Positions 35,194 to 44,229 are shown, counted from the first letter of the stretch. The stretch: DNA of 64,000 nucleotides from Pseudovibrio flavus (GCF_009711345.1 NZ_SMMA01000065.1:231042-295041); one strand, 5' to 3'. Notes: generated from the letters alone by a model not told the origin. A program made the numbers and translations.

Positions 35194-38100
35194 TCATACG
35201 CTGCTTTTGGCCCTTGTAAGGTGACCGCGAAGAGCGGCTGGCTTAATAGGCTTGTTCAGCACTTTCATGCCAAGCTCAGCCGCTGCATCTCGCACCTCTA
35301 TACTGCGATCTGCGGTAATAAGCAGGGCAGGGATATTGATACCGAACTTCCAGCGAAGGCGGGCAATTGCTTCAAGCCCTGTGCCTTGATCGAGATGGTA
35401 GTCGATCAGCACAATATCTGGCATGCGGCCTGCTGCATGGATTGCCTTTGCTGCGGTAATTTCATCTGTGGCAGCAATAACTTCACAACCCCAAGTGCTA
35501 AGCAACGCCTCCATGCCTTGTAGAATTTGGGTTTCGTTGTCGACGGCCAGAACAAACAGTTTGTCGAGTTGACCAACGACCGGATTTTCCTTCTTTTCCG
35601 GTTGTTCTTGAGGCAGTTCGCCAATGCTCTGCAATGCCACTCGGAAACATGAGCCCTTGCTCTCTGCGCTTTGCAGAGAGATTGGTAAATGAAGCACCTT
35701 ACTGATGCGTTCCACAATCGAAAGGCCAAGGCCCAGACCTTGCGCAACGCGAGCACCGTCATCCAGTCGGCTGAATTCCTTGAAAATCTGTTTCTGCCGG
35801 TTTTCCGGAATGCCGATGCCGGTATCATAGATCTCAAGGGAGAGGGAGCCATTGGCTCGCTTGCGGCAGCCAACCAGCACGCCACCCGACTGGGTGTACT
35901 TTACCGCGTTAGAAATGAGATTCTGCAGCAGACGGCGCAGAAGGCGTCTATCAGAACGGACTGCTGCATCTGTTGGTAGTATTTTGAACTTCAGCCCTTT
36001 TTCAGCGGCAATCGCCTCGAACTCTCGTCGCAGTGGATTAAGGATTGCATCCAGACGGAAGACGGAAAACTCCGGCTTGAATGATCCCGTATCGAGGCGC
36101 GAGATATCCAGCACCGCGCCGATGATCTCTTCCACCGACTCAAGAGAAGCTGCAATGTTGTGCACGAGGCTAGGGTCAGCTGGCGCATCCGTTGCGAGGC
36201 GTTCAAGCAGGGTTGATGAGTAAAGACGGGCGGCATTGAGTGGTTGCAGAATGTCGTGACCCGCAGCTGCCAGGAAGCGGGTCTTATCCTGATACGCCAG
36301 CTCCGCATGGTGGCGGGCGCGGTCCAGTTCTTGATTGACGAGAGTGAGCTGTTCGGTTCGGTCACGAACGCGCTTTTCAAGCGTTTCGTTTGCCCGCGAT
36401 AAAGCTTCTTCCGCCATAACGCGCTCGGTGATGTCGTTGTACGTAGTAACGATACCGCCATCAGGCATTGGGCTCGTGCGCACTTCCAGTACAGAGCCGC
36501 TTACATGCATGCGCTGCTGATAGGTAACCTGCGCCCCAATAAAGTTATTGAAGCGCTTTTGAACCAGCGTTTTCGGCGATCCGGTGCCGAATTCACCACG
36601 CTCAGCGCAGTCCATGAGAATATCGCGCATCGGCACGCCCACTTGTCCGTACTCCGGTGGTAGGTCGAGCAATTCTCTGAACTGGCGGTTCCAGCATATG
36701 AGCTGCATGTCAGGATTATAAACGGCGATACCCTGCCGAACCTGATCGAGCGCGATCTGCAAAAGATCACGGTTGTACTGGATTGCTTCAGTCGCATCAT
36801 CAAGAAGCTGGATAGCCTCCTGCGTATCAGGGTCTCGTCTTTTCACCAGCAGGGATAGAACAAGACGAGCAGAGGCCGATCCAATTGCAGAGGCCAAGAG
36901 CTGCTCTGAGAAGCGAAGCGTTGCAGCGTTTGCTTCTTTTTCTGGATAAAGCTGCTCGTCATATGTGCGGGCGAACGTATCGAAAGAGCGCTGGGTCCGC
37001 TCTTCACCAACATAGCGGGCAATGGTTGCTTGAAGATCGCCAATCGTAACCGTTGTGCGCCAAGAAAATGGTGATGGTACCGCTGTGAAGTCCGCAGGAG
37101 CGAAAGTGTTTGCCTGAAGTCGCTCAATGGAAGTCGGCGCCTTGGACAACGAGAAGACGAAGTAGCACAGGACGTTGATGCCCAAACTCCAGATCACGCC
37201 GTGAATGAACGGATCGAGATTTGTGTAGAACAACGCCTCTGGCCGGAGGGCTTCAATTCCAAATGGCCCATCGCTAAGCAAGGTCGCACTAAAGAACCCT
37301 TCCTTTGCAAAAGCTGGAATGAAGAGGGTGTAGCCCCAAATAGCAAAGCCTGAAAGCATGCTGGCTAGAGCGCCTCGCGCTGTTCCTCTGCGCCAGAAAA
37401 GGCCAAGGAAAAAGGCAGGAGCAAACTGGGCGATAGCAGCGAAGGAAAGAAGGCCGATTGCAGATAGCGCGGCGCTGTCACCAGCTGCGCGGTAGTAGGC
37501 ATAGCCTCCCAACACCACGAGGAAAATCGAGGTGCGGCGGATATTCAAAATGAGCTGCGATACGTCTTCACCCGAAGACGAAATGATCTCATCCTCTGAT
37601 CTTCGGCGCAAAATCAGCGGCATAACCAGATCGTTAGAGACCATGATGGAGAGTGCCACCGTTGTAACGATGACCATCGCCGTTGCTGCCGACAAACCGC
37701 CGATAAATACGAGCAGTGTGAGGATTTCCGCCCCTTCCACTCGTGGCAAAGCCAGCACGAACATATCAGGCGTGTAGTCGTAACCAACCAGCAGAACGCC
37801 CGCAACGGCAATAGGAACGACAAAAATGTTGATGCCGATCAGATAGGCCGGAAAGAGCCACTTGGCTTTCTTTAGCTCTTCTTCGCTGTTGTTTTCAGTA
37901 ACGGTTACGTGGAACTGGCGTGGCAGTAGCAAAATCGCGATGAGAGACAGCGTGGAAATGGCGATCCAGTTGCTGGTGCTACCCATGTTGGTCAAAATGC
38001 TACCGGCTTCGTGAACGGCTAGCGCTTCTAAAAAGAGGTCTACTGGCCCATCGAAAAGCCAGTAGGTTACCCAAATGCCAGCGGCTAGGAAGGCCACAAG

Positions 38101-38718
38101 CTTTACAACTGCCTCAGTCGCAATGGCGAGCATCAACCCTTCTTGGTGCTCTGTTGCATCAATGTGGCGCGTGCCGAAAAGCCATGTGAAAACGGCCATG
38201 AAGACTGCAATCAGCAGCGTTTCGTCTCCAAACGCCCCGAAATCATTGTAAGCCGGAATAAGGGATGGTTCGGCGACAATGGTATCGACGGAAAGAGATA
38301 CCGCTTTTAGCTGAAGGGCGATGTAGGGGATCATGCCGACTACGGCGATCAAGGTTACAACGGCAGCTACGGCCTGATTTTTGCCGTACCTAGCAGCAAT
38401 AAAGTCAGCAACCGAGGTAATGCTCTCGGTTTTGGCGAGGCGGATAACCCTGCGTATGATCGGGTAGCCGAACAGGAAGAGCAGAATAGGGCCGAGGTAA
38501 ATAGCAAAAAACTCGAAGCCCGAACGCGTGGCACTTCCCACAGAACCAAAGAATGTCCAGGACGTACAATACACCGAAAGGGAAAGGGCGTAGATATAAG
38601 GCCGCCCCGATGTGCCCGCCGGCCTTTGTTTCGCAGCATTGTCACCATAACTGGCGACAAAAAACAGCAGGATAATATAGGCAAGCGCTACTAATACGAC
38701 GACCCAGCCTTCGAGCAT
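35194..38718 (-). CDS. Hybrid histidine kinase with sodium/solute symporter-like sensor domain
   Basis: An 1174-aa membrane kinase. Residues 1 to about 520 form an SSS-family fold with about 13 helices (SLSVYCTSWTFFGSVGSATR, SVADFIAARYG). A linker and PAS domain follow (ALDQVRQGIAVYNPDMQLICW, residues about 640-760). Next are a coiled coil, HisKA with the phospho-histidine in FLAAAGHDILQPLNAARLY, HATPase (NLISNAVKYTQSGG, DTGIGIP, GLGLGLSIV), and a C-terminal receiver with IVLIDYHLDQGTG. The family (NahK/ErcS' and CbrA relatives) links solute flux to phosphorelay. The ATG at 38718 follows GGGGGAA; a longer start at 38781 is less likely. Confidence 0.93.
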   Translation of the reverse strand: MLEGWVVVLVALAYIILLFFVASYGDNAAKQRPAGTSGRPYIYALSLSVYCTSWTFFGSVGSATRSGFEFFAIYLGPILLFLFGYPIIRRVIRLAKTESITSVADFIAARYGKNQAVAAVVTLIAVVGMIPYIALQLKAVSLSVDTIVAEPSLIPAYNDFGAFGDETLLIAVFMAVFTWLFGTRHIDATEHQEGLMLAIATEAVVKLVAFLAAGIWVTYWLFDGPVDLFLEALAVHEAGSILTNMGSTSNWIAISTLSLIAILLLPRQFHVTVTENNSEEELKKAKWLFPAYLIGINIFVVPIAVAGVLLVGYDYTPDMFVLALPRVEGAEILTLLVFIGGLSAATAMVIVTTVALSIMVSNDLVMPLILRRRSEDEIISSSGEDVSQLILNIRRTSIFLVVLGGYAYYRAAGDSAALSAIGLLSFAAIAQFAPAFFLGLFWRRGTARGALASMLSGFAIWGYTLFIPAFAKEGFFSATLLSDGPFGIEALRPEALFYTNLDPFIHGVIWSLGINVLCYFVFSLSKAPTSIERLQANTFAPADFTAVPSPFSWRTTVTIGDLQATIARYVGEERTQRSFDTFARTYDEQLYPEKEANAATLRFSEQLLASAIGSASARLVLSLLVKRRDPDTQEAIQLLDDATEAIQYNRDLLQIALDQVRQGIAVYNPDMQLICWNRQFRELLDLPPEYGQVGVPMRDILMDCAERGEFGTGSPKTLVQKRFNNFIGAQVTYQQRMHVSGSVLEVRTSPMPDGGIVTTYNDITERVMAEEALSRANETLEKRVRDRTEQLTLVNQELDRARHHAELAYQDKTRFLAAAGHDILQPLNAARLYSSTLLERLATDAPADPSLVHNIAASLESVEEIIGAVLDISRLDTGSFKPEFSVFRLDAILNPLRREFEAIAAEKGLKFKILPTDAAVRSDRRLLRRLLQNLISNAVKYTQSGGVLVGCRKRANGSLSLEIYDTGIGIPENRQKQIFKEFSRLDDGARVAQGLGLGLSIVERISKVLHLPISLQSAESKGSCFRVALQSIGELPQEQPEKKENPVVGQLDKLFVLAVDNETQILQGMEALLSTWGCEVIAATDEITAAKAIHAAGRMPDIVLIDYHLDQGTGLEAIARLRWKFGINIPALLITADRSIEVRDAAAELGMKVLNKPIKPAALRGHLTRAKSSV

Positions 38719-38866
38719 TGTTCCCCCATGCCGATACGCGGCACTGTGTTCTTTTAGTCCCTGATTGTAAGAGTTGACCAACCGGAGACGAAAGGCAAGA
38801 CTGAGCGGAAAAACTGGGTGTTCAAGAAACGCTCTTTAGCGCTAGCAAACTAAAGGGAATGTCGAT

Positions 38867-39595
38867 TTGGGTGAGCATCAAGATCCGGTCGAGAAGCAGT
38901 TAAGTGGTATTGCCGAAGGCTTCGAGGCACAGGAATTGCGTAAACTTGGCTTTTGGCAACGGGTCATACCCTTTTTTCGTGGTAAACCTGACATAGCATC
39001 GCCGGAAGATATACGCGGTTATCTGGATCAACGGGCAGCTTACCTGCTGCAAAAGCATATCTACGAGTATACCCGCAGCAGGGCTGGCGCTTTATGGCAG
39101 CAACTTTTATCAGAAACTGATTTTAAAGAAGCGCTGGAAAACTCCAAGTGGCAAAGCCTTCCCATTACGCTGGACTATGTCGGCGAAGTCATGATGATTT
39201 ACCTGCGCAAGAAAACGCGAGCTGATGCGCAGGATATCGCAGGCCTACTAGGTCACTCCATCCGGTCTATTATGGTGAGCTACGAGGGGCGCACGACTGT
39301 TCCTGAAAAGGAATGGGCACAAGCTGCGCTAACCTCCAGCCAGCGTTTGCGTACCGCGGCGATTATTCCATCCAGAAGCCTCTCGGATATTCCGCATTCC
39401 CAGTTCGCAGAGTTCTTTGAAAAGCTGCCGAAGCACAAAAAGCTGTACCCTCACGACGAACTCATCTTCCTAGGAGATTTCCGAAACAATCTGCAAGCCA
39501 TACACGATGAATTCAAATGGCGCAGCTATGCCAAGGCCATTGAGCATCATGCAAAGGTCCTTCGCAACCACAGCCCTGATCCGGATGAGGGGTAA
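38867..39595 (+). CDS. Conserved protein of unknown function
   Basis: A 242-aa soluble protein with no signal peptide or membrane helix. It starts at TTG 38867 behind AAAGGGAA; the nearby ATG at 38859 is out of frame and stops at once. The middle is rich in helices (DIRGYLDQRAAYLLQKHIYE and YTRSRAGALWQQLL). Near residue 105 the sequence reads PITLDYVGEVMMIYLR. It is divergent from the hybrid kinase gene with 148 bases between starts. I do not recognise a domain and assign no function. Confidence 0.8.
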   Translation: MGEHQDPVEKQLSGIAEGFEAQELRKLGFWQRVIPFFRGKPDIASPEDIRGYLDQRAAYLLQKHIYEYTRSRAGALWQQLLSETDFKEALENSKWQSLPITLDYVGEVMMIYLRKKTRADAQDIAGLLGHSIRSIMVSYEGRTTVPEKEWAQAALTSSQRLRTAAIIPSRSLSDIPHSQFAEFFEKLPKHKKLYPHDELIFLGDFRNNLQAIHDEFKWRSYAKAIEHHAKVLRNHSPDPDEG

Positions 39596-39730
39596 GGCTT
39601 GAGGCGCCTTTAAAGAGGTATCTGGGTACTTCTAGCACCTTCATGGCAGTGGCGATCCAAGGACTATTGACACCACAAAAGACTTCAGAACGAATTAGGT
39701 AGTTCTTGTTATCTTTTGATTGGTTCGGCA

Positions 39731-40909
39731 ATGATTGAAGCGCAGCATTTTCTTAACCAGCTTTCCAGCTCTTCCCGACTGGCGCCAGAAAGCGGGATCG
39801 TTGAACTCGTAAATATCGGAAGAGAGCGCTCAGACCTCATCCCGTTGTGGGCGGGAGAGGGACAACTCAGTACTCCCTCCTTTATTGTTGAGGCGGCCGC
39901 CCAGTCTATGCGGGCAGGCGAGACGTTCTACACCTACCAAAGAGGTCTTCCTGAACTTCGCCAAGCATTAGCCGAGTACCATGAAGGGCTCTATGGCAAG
40001 TCGTTCTCTCACGAACGCTTCTTCGTAACGGGCTCGGGAATGCATGCCATTCAACTTGCTATTCAGGCAGTTGTCGGTCCGCAGAAAAAAATTATCGTCC
40101 CAAGTCCTGTCTGGCCTAATCTGGCCGCAGCTGCTCAAGTGAGCGGCGCTGTCCCGGTTCCGGTAAAAATGGAACGTTTTAACGGTCGCTGGCAGCTCGA
40201 TATTGACCGGATTAGATCCGCAATAACACCTCAAACAACCGCAATTTTCATCAATAGCCCTTGCAATCCGACTGGCTGGGCAGCACCTCTCGAGGAGCTA
40301 CAAGCAATACTGGATCTGGCACGGGAGAACGGCCTCTGGATTATCGCGGATGAGGTATATCACCGTTTCGTCTTTAACGGGCAGAAACGTGCGCCTTCGT
40401 TCTATGATATAGCCTCTGATGACGACCTTATACTTTGGGTTAATTCGTTCTCGAAGAACTGGGCAATGACTGGTTGGCGTGTCGGATGGCTGTCTGCGCC
40501 ACCCCAAATTGGTCAGATAGTGGAAAACCTTATCCAGTATTCAACATCTGGGACTGCGGCATTTATGCAGCGTGCAGCCACGGTGGCGCTTCGAGATGGT
40601 GAAACGTTTTTACAATCTCAGATTGATAGCGCCGCCCAAAACAGGGAGATGTTGGTGAAGTGGTTCCGGCAGTGGGATTCCATAGATTTATGTGAACCTG
40701 ACGGAGCGTTTTACTTGTTTTTCTCTCCTAAAGACGTTCCGGATGTTCGCCAGTGGGCCATCGATTTGCTCCAGTCTACGGGAGTGGGTTTAGCGCCAGG
40801 TACCGCTTTTGGTTGTGGTGGCGAGGGCTATGTCAGGCTCTGTTTTTTGAGAGATTACCATACGTTAGTTACGGCATGCGACAGAATGGCAGAGTGCCTT
40901 GGTAATTGA
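39731..40909 (+). CDS. Pyridoxal-phosphate-dependent aminotransferase, class I/II
   Basis: A 392-aa fold-type I aminotransferase. Substrate and cofactor residues are visible: YTYQRGLPELRQAL near the N-terminus, the NPTG motif in SPCNPTGW, the aspartate in IIADEVYHRFVF, the PLP lysine in VNSFSKNWAMTGWRVGW, and the C-terminal arginine in GYVRLCFLRDY. It is in the aspartate/aromatic aminotransferase group, but the amino acid used is not determinable. The ATG at 39731 is preferred over the TTG at 39716. It is a single gene just before the fix cluster. Confidence 0.9.
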   Translation: MIEAQHFLNQLSSSSRLAPESGIVELVNIGRERSDLIPLWAGEGQLSTPSFIVEAAAQSMRAGETFYTYQRGLPELRQALAEYHEGLYGKSFSHERFFVTGSGMHAIQLAIQAVVGPQKKIIVPSPVWPNLAAAAQVSGAVPVPVKMERFNGRWQLDIDRIRSAITPQTTAIFINSPCNPTGWAAPLEELQAILDLARENGLWIIADEVYHRFVFNGQKRAPSFYDIASDDDLILWVNSFSKNWAMTGWRVGWLSAPPQIGQIVENLIQYSTSGTAAFMQRAATVALRDGETFLQSQIDSAAQNREMLVKWFRQWDSIDLCEPDGAFYLFFSPKDVPDVRQWAIDLLQSTGVGLAPGTAFGCGGEGYVRLCFLRDYHTLVTACDRMAECLGN

Positions 40910-41014
40910 CCGTACGCCTCTCATACTATAGCACATAGGCAAAAGCCCCATCCTGCACGAAAGTCGTATATCAGGCGTTCGGAGCAAGTATAAAGAATCC
41001 ATAAGGACGACCAC

Positions 41015-42136
41015 ATGGACTCCTATGCGCGATTGCACAGTGTGCTCGCTACCGCTGTAGATGGCATTGTTGTCATTGATGCAGACGGGAAGATTCTCGT
41101 CTTTAACAAGGCGTGCGAGGACTTGTTCGGCTATAAGGCCGAAGAAGTTGTCGGCAAAGACGTCGGCATTATCATGCCCGGCAAGGATGCGGACCATCAC
41201 CAGCAGTTTGTGCAGCGTTATCTGGATACGGGCGACAAACACATTATCGGCAGAGGTCGTGAGGTTATTGCCTGTGATCGTAACGGTGTGAACTTTCCAT
41301 GCGAGTTGAGTGTTGGTGAAGCCAACACTCCTCATGGTCGTCAGTTCATTGGCATCATCCGCGATCTGCGCTCTAAGAAGGAAGCCGATGCGCGTCTAAG
41401 CACGCTGCAGGCTGACCTTATCAAGATGACCCGCGTTAACGCTCTTGATGAAATGGGGGCTGCAATCGCACATGAGGTCAATCAGCCTTTAACTGCTATT
41501 ATGCTATACTTGCAAACGGCCGCCCGCCGCGCAAAAGCAGTTGCGCTGGAGGATGACCTACTAAATTCGCTGATGGAGAAGGCTGTAGCGGAAGCTGCAA
41601 GAGCCAGTGAAATTATCCAGCGGATGCGCAGTTTCGTAGAAAAGCAGACGATCTTTCGCGAAAAGCGTTACCTGAAAGAAGTGATCGACGAGTGCGTCGA
41701 ACTTGTTTCAGCAGGCTACCAGGGTAGCAACGTGGTTATCGCGAACGAGTTTGCGAACGCAGAATATGAATTTGCCCTCGATACGGTTCAGGTCCAGCAA
41801 ATCCTGATTAACCTGATCCGCAACGGCGTTGAGGCAACCAAGAACAGTGAAGAGAGAAAAGTAACTGTTCGTGCCAGCGACGACGAGGACAACGTTTACA
41901 TCGAAGTTGAGGATTCTGGTCCGGGTGTCACTGATGCCTCGGCCCAGCACCTTTTCAAGGCCTTTAGTGGAACAAAAAAACGAGGCCTAGGCGTGGGACT
42001 GGTAATCTCAAGAAGTATTGCCCAGAACCACGGGGGCGACCTGACGGTAAAGCCCTATGAAGAAGGTAGGGGTGCGGTATTTGTCTTACGCCTCCCAAAA
42101 GAAATAAGTGAAATTGGCACCGAAAGTGCCGAGTAA
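41015..42136 (+). CDS. fixL: FixL, haem-PAS oxygen sensor histidine kinase
   Basis: A 373-aa soluble kinase. The PAS domain (about 1-120) keeps the haem-pocket set of FixL. Aligned from memory on Bradyrhizobium FixL, the proximal histidine is in DADHHQQFVQRY and the distal residues in DKHIIGRGRE (His and Ile at 214/215, Arg 206 and 220). The kinase half has the phospho-histidine in IAHEVNQPLTAIML, the N box in INLIRNGVEAT, and DSGPGV and GVGLVISRSI. Low oxygen frees haem from O2 and activates the kinase, which phosphorylates FixJ. It has no transmembrane helices. The ATG at 41015 follows AAGGAC. Confidence 0.96.
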   Translation: MDSYARLHSVLATAVDGIVVIDADGKILVFNKACEDLFGYKAEEVVGKDVGIIMPGKDADHHQQFVQRYLDTGDKHIIGRGREVIACDRNGVNFPCELSVGEANTPHGRQFIGIIRDLRSKKEADARLSTLQADLIKMTRVNALDEMGAAIAHEVNQPLTAIMLYLQTAARRAKAVALEDDLLNSLMEKAVAEAARASEIIQRMRSFVEKQTIFREKRYLKEVIDECVELVSAGYQGSNVVIANEFANAEYEFALDTVQVQQILINLIRNGVEATKNSEERKVTVRASDDEDNVYIEVEDSGPGVTDASAQHLFKAFSGTKKRGLGVGLVISRSIAQNHGGDLTVKPYEEGRGAVFVLRLPKEISEIGTESAE

Positions 42137-42164
42137 TATAAAGTAAAAACGAAGGACCTGTGCA

Positions 42165-42767
42165 ATGACGTCTTTGCCGTCTGTGATCCATATTGTTGAC
42201 GACGATCCTGCGGTTCGTGATGCTCTCTCTTTGCTTTTCGAAACAGAGGGTTTCACTGTAGGAGCTTATGCAAACGCGGAAGAATTCCTCGGCGCAGTAG
42301 AAGAAGAAAAGCCAGCAGCAGTATTGCTTGACGTGCATATGCCTGGTCGCTCCGGTATCGACATCTTGAAAGAACTGAACGCGGAAAAATTCCCTGTTCC
42401 GATCTTCATCATTTCCGGTCAGGGTGATATCCCGATGGCCGTTGAAGCGATCAAAAACGGCGCTTACGACTTCTTCGAAAAGCCATTTGATGTTGAAGGT
42501 GTGATCTCCCGCGTTCGCGAAGCGATCTCCAGCTCCAATAAAACAGGCAGCTCCGGCAACTTCAACTTCCCAGGTGCAGAAAACCTCACTCCGCGTGAGC
42601 GTCAGGTTCTGGGTGAAATCACTTCAGGCGCGTCCAACAAAGAAGCTGGTCGCAACCTCAAGATTTCCCCGCGTACCGTTGAAGTGCACCGCGCACGTAT
42701 CATGGAAAAGCTCGGCGCGCGCAACGCTGCTGACCTCGTACGTATTGTTCTGACCGGCCAGAACTAA
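42165..42767 (+). CDS. fixJ: FixJ, oxygen-responsive transcriptional regulator
   Basis: A 200-aa response regulator, partner of FixL 28 bases upstream. The receiver has the acidic DDDPAVRD, the phospho-acceptor in VLLDVHMPGRSG, the serine in FIISGQGD and the lysine in FFEKPFD. The C-terminal LuxR domain has LTPRERQVLGEITSGASNKE and ISPRTVEVHRARIMEKL. Phosphorylated FixJ activates fixK and related promoters at low oxygen. An inverted repeat follows 27 bases after the stop. Confidence 0.97.
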   Translation: MTSLPSVIHIVDDDPAVRDALSLLFETEGFTVGAYANAEEFLGAVEEEKPAAVLLDVHMPGRSGIDILKELNAEKFPVPIFIISGQGDIPMAVEAIKNGAYDFFEKPFDVEGVISRVREAISSSNKTGSSGNFNFPGAENLTPRERQVLGEITSGASNKEAGRNLKISPRTVEVHRARIMEKLGARNAADLVRIVLTGQN

Positions 42768-42794
42768 TCTTTTCGCCATTTGGCACAAAATACG

Positions 42795-42829
42795 GTGCGT
42801 AGCTACGTAAGTCTTAGGTAGCTACGCAC
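42795..42829. promoter_or_regulatory. 12-bp perfect inverted repeat after fixJ
   Basis: Arms GTGCGTAGCTAC (42795-42806) and GTAGCTACGCAC (42818-42829) are exact complements around an 11-base centre, GTAAGTCTTAG. No T-tract follows (TACTCCTTTCT), so it is at best a weak terminator. It lies about 93-127 bases upstream of the lone receiver gene and holds TACGTAAG, so it may instead be a regulator site. The role is open. Confidence 0.5.
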
Positions 42830-42921
42830 TACTCCTTTCTCGTCTTTGATCTAATTGTTGCAGATTGCCGCATGCGTTATTTTGACACTCGGGTCGGGTA
42901 TTCCTATTCGAGGTTCAAGCC

Positions 42922-43269
42922 ATGCGTACAATTCACATTGTTGAAGATGATGCTTCCGTCCGTGAAGCAATGCAGATGCTCATAGAGAGCCACGGCTTCT
43001 CCACCGCGACCTATGGTTCAGGCGGAAGTCTGCTGGAAAGCAGCGATCTAGATAGCGACGATCTCGTCTTTCTTGATTTGGTTTTGCCGGATATGACCGG
43101 TTTCGATCTTGCAGAAACGCTTTCATGCCGCAGCGCACCACCAAAGGTGGTGGTAATGAGTGGATGCTCCCGTGTTGATCTAGATCGATTGATGCGGCGC
43201 AATAGGCCAGCCAATTTTATCCGTAAGCCATTGGCCGAAAAAGATATTTGCGGGTATTTGGAGGCTTGA
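42922..43269 (+). CDS. Single-domain receiver protein, FixT-like
   Basis: A 115-aa protein made only of a receiver domain. It has acidic residues D9 and D10, the phospho-acceptor D52 in VFLDLVLPDMTG, S80 in VVVMSGC and K102 in FIRKPLAEKD. There is no DNA-binding or output part. Three cysteines occur (69, 82, 110). It sits between fixJ and fixK. In Caulobacter the similarly placed FixT is a receiver-only feedback inhibitor of FixL reported to bind an iron-sulfur cluster. A like role here is inferred from size, position and cysteines, not shown. The start follows GAGG at normal spacing. Confidence 0.85.
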   Translation: MRTIHIVEDDASVREAMQMLIESHGFSTATYGSGGSLLESSDLDSDDLVFLDLVLPDMTGFDLAETLSCRSAPPKVVVMSGCSRVDLDRLMRRNRPANFIRKPLAEKDICGYLEA

Positions 43270-43397
43270 AAATTAGCCTTCATCGGTTGTTCTATATCAA
43301 TGACAATCGCGCCTGCGACACTTTGGCAGCTTCGGAGGCATTGCAAAATCTCTCCAAAAATTCAAATTTAGGTTGTTGGCCAATACACGTGATGGTC

Positions 43398-43418
43398 CGT
43401 AGAAAGTATTTCTAAGGT
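43398..43418 (+). promoter_or_regulatory. Dyad in the fixK promoter region (candidate FixJ site)
   Basis: TAGAAA (43400-43405), GTA, TTTCTA (43409-43414) is a perfect 6-bp dyad, extending to CC and GG with one asymmetric position on each side. It lies about 60-80 bases upstream of the fixK ATG, a fitting place for an activator site. FixJ is the expected activator of fixK, but I cannot verify the match to its consensus. Confidence 0.4.
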
Positions 43419-43475
43419 TGTCCGGTTTTCGGATAGGCTGCGGACTGTGAGTGTTGATTGGACCTAGGAGGGATC

Positions 43476-44195
43476 ATGGATAACCTGACCTATTCGCAGG
43501 CCAGTTCGAAGACTGTTGGAAACGAAACCAGCTTTAACGAAGAAAGCATGCATAGCGCTGCCCCGTCTGTAAAGAACGGAGCGCGCAAGCAGCAGCTGAA
43601 GCCGCATGAGGTTCTCTTCTTCGAAGGCGATAAAGCCGACAAGATCTACGAAGTTATCAGTGGCGTTGTAATGCTCTATAAGCTTCTGCCGGATGGGCGC
43701 CGTCAGATTGTTTATATTGTACGCGAAGGCGACATGCTGGGTTTCTCTCAGCGTGATATCTTCGATTGCACCGCCGAAGCGCTTACCAAAACAGAATTGC
43801 AGGTTTATGAAGGCCGCGATGTGTCAACTTCTCCGTTGATGCAGCACTACATTAACCGTTGCCTACTTTCCCAGATGGAAAGCCTGCATGAGCATACCGT
43901 TCTGCTGGGCCGTAAATCGGCAATGGAGCGTGTTGCAACCTTCCTTATGGGTTTGGTGCCTAACCGTGGCGGCGTCGGCTGCACAGGCCCAAGCAAAGAG
44001 GCGGGAACCGACGACCGCACAGTGATGCTCTCCATGACCCGTCAGGAAATTGCCGATTACCTTGGCCTGACCATTGAAACAGTGAGCCGTGTTATTTCGC
44101 AGATGAAGCGCAAAGGGCTCATCAAGGTAGAAAAGCACGACAGCATTCACATTCTCAATATCTGCAATATCTGCCAGCTTACAGGCATGCACTAA
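43476..44195 (+). CDS. fixK: FixK, CRP/FNR-family regulator
   Basis: A 239-aa regulator with the cNMP-like beta-roll (LKPHEVLFFEGDKADKIYEV, then PDGRRQIVYIVREGDMLGFS). The C-terminal helix-turn-helix is MTRQEIADYLGLTIETVSRV with ISQMKRKGLI. The ETVSR recognition helix (E, SR) predicts binding to TTGA-N6-TCAA. The N-terminal cysteine cluster of FNR is absent, so it should not sense oxygen itself; control comes through FixL-FixJ. The ATG at 43476 lies behind GGAGG. Matching boxes precede hemN, the AbrB-type gene and ccoN. Confidence 0.95.
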   Translation: MDNLTYSQASSKTVGNETSFNEESMHSAAPSVKNGARKQQLKPHEVLFFEGDKADKIYEVISGVVMLYKLLPDGRRQIVYIVREGDMLGFSQRDIFDCTAEALTKTELQVYEGRDVSTSPLMQHYINRCLLSQMESLHEHTVLLGRKSAMERVATFLMGLVPNRGGVGCTGPSKEAGTDDRTVMLSMTRQEIADYLGLTIETVSRVISQMKRKGLIKVEKHDSIHILNICNICQLTGMH

Positions 44196-44229
44196 ACCCT
44201 CCAGTGCATGCAGCTCTTAAGCTACAAAC

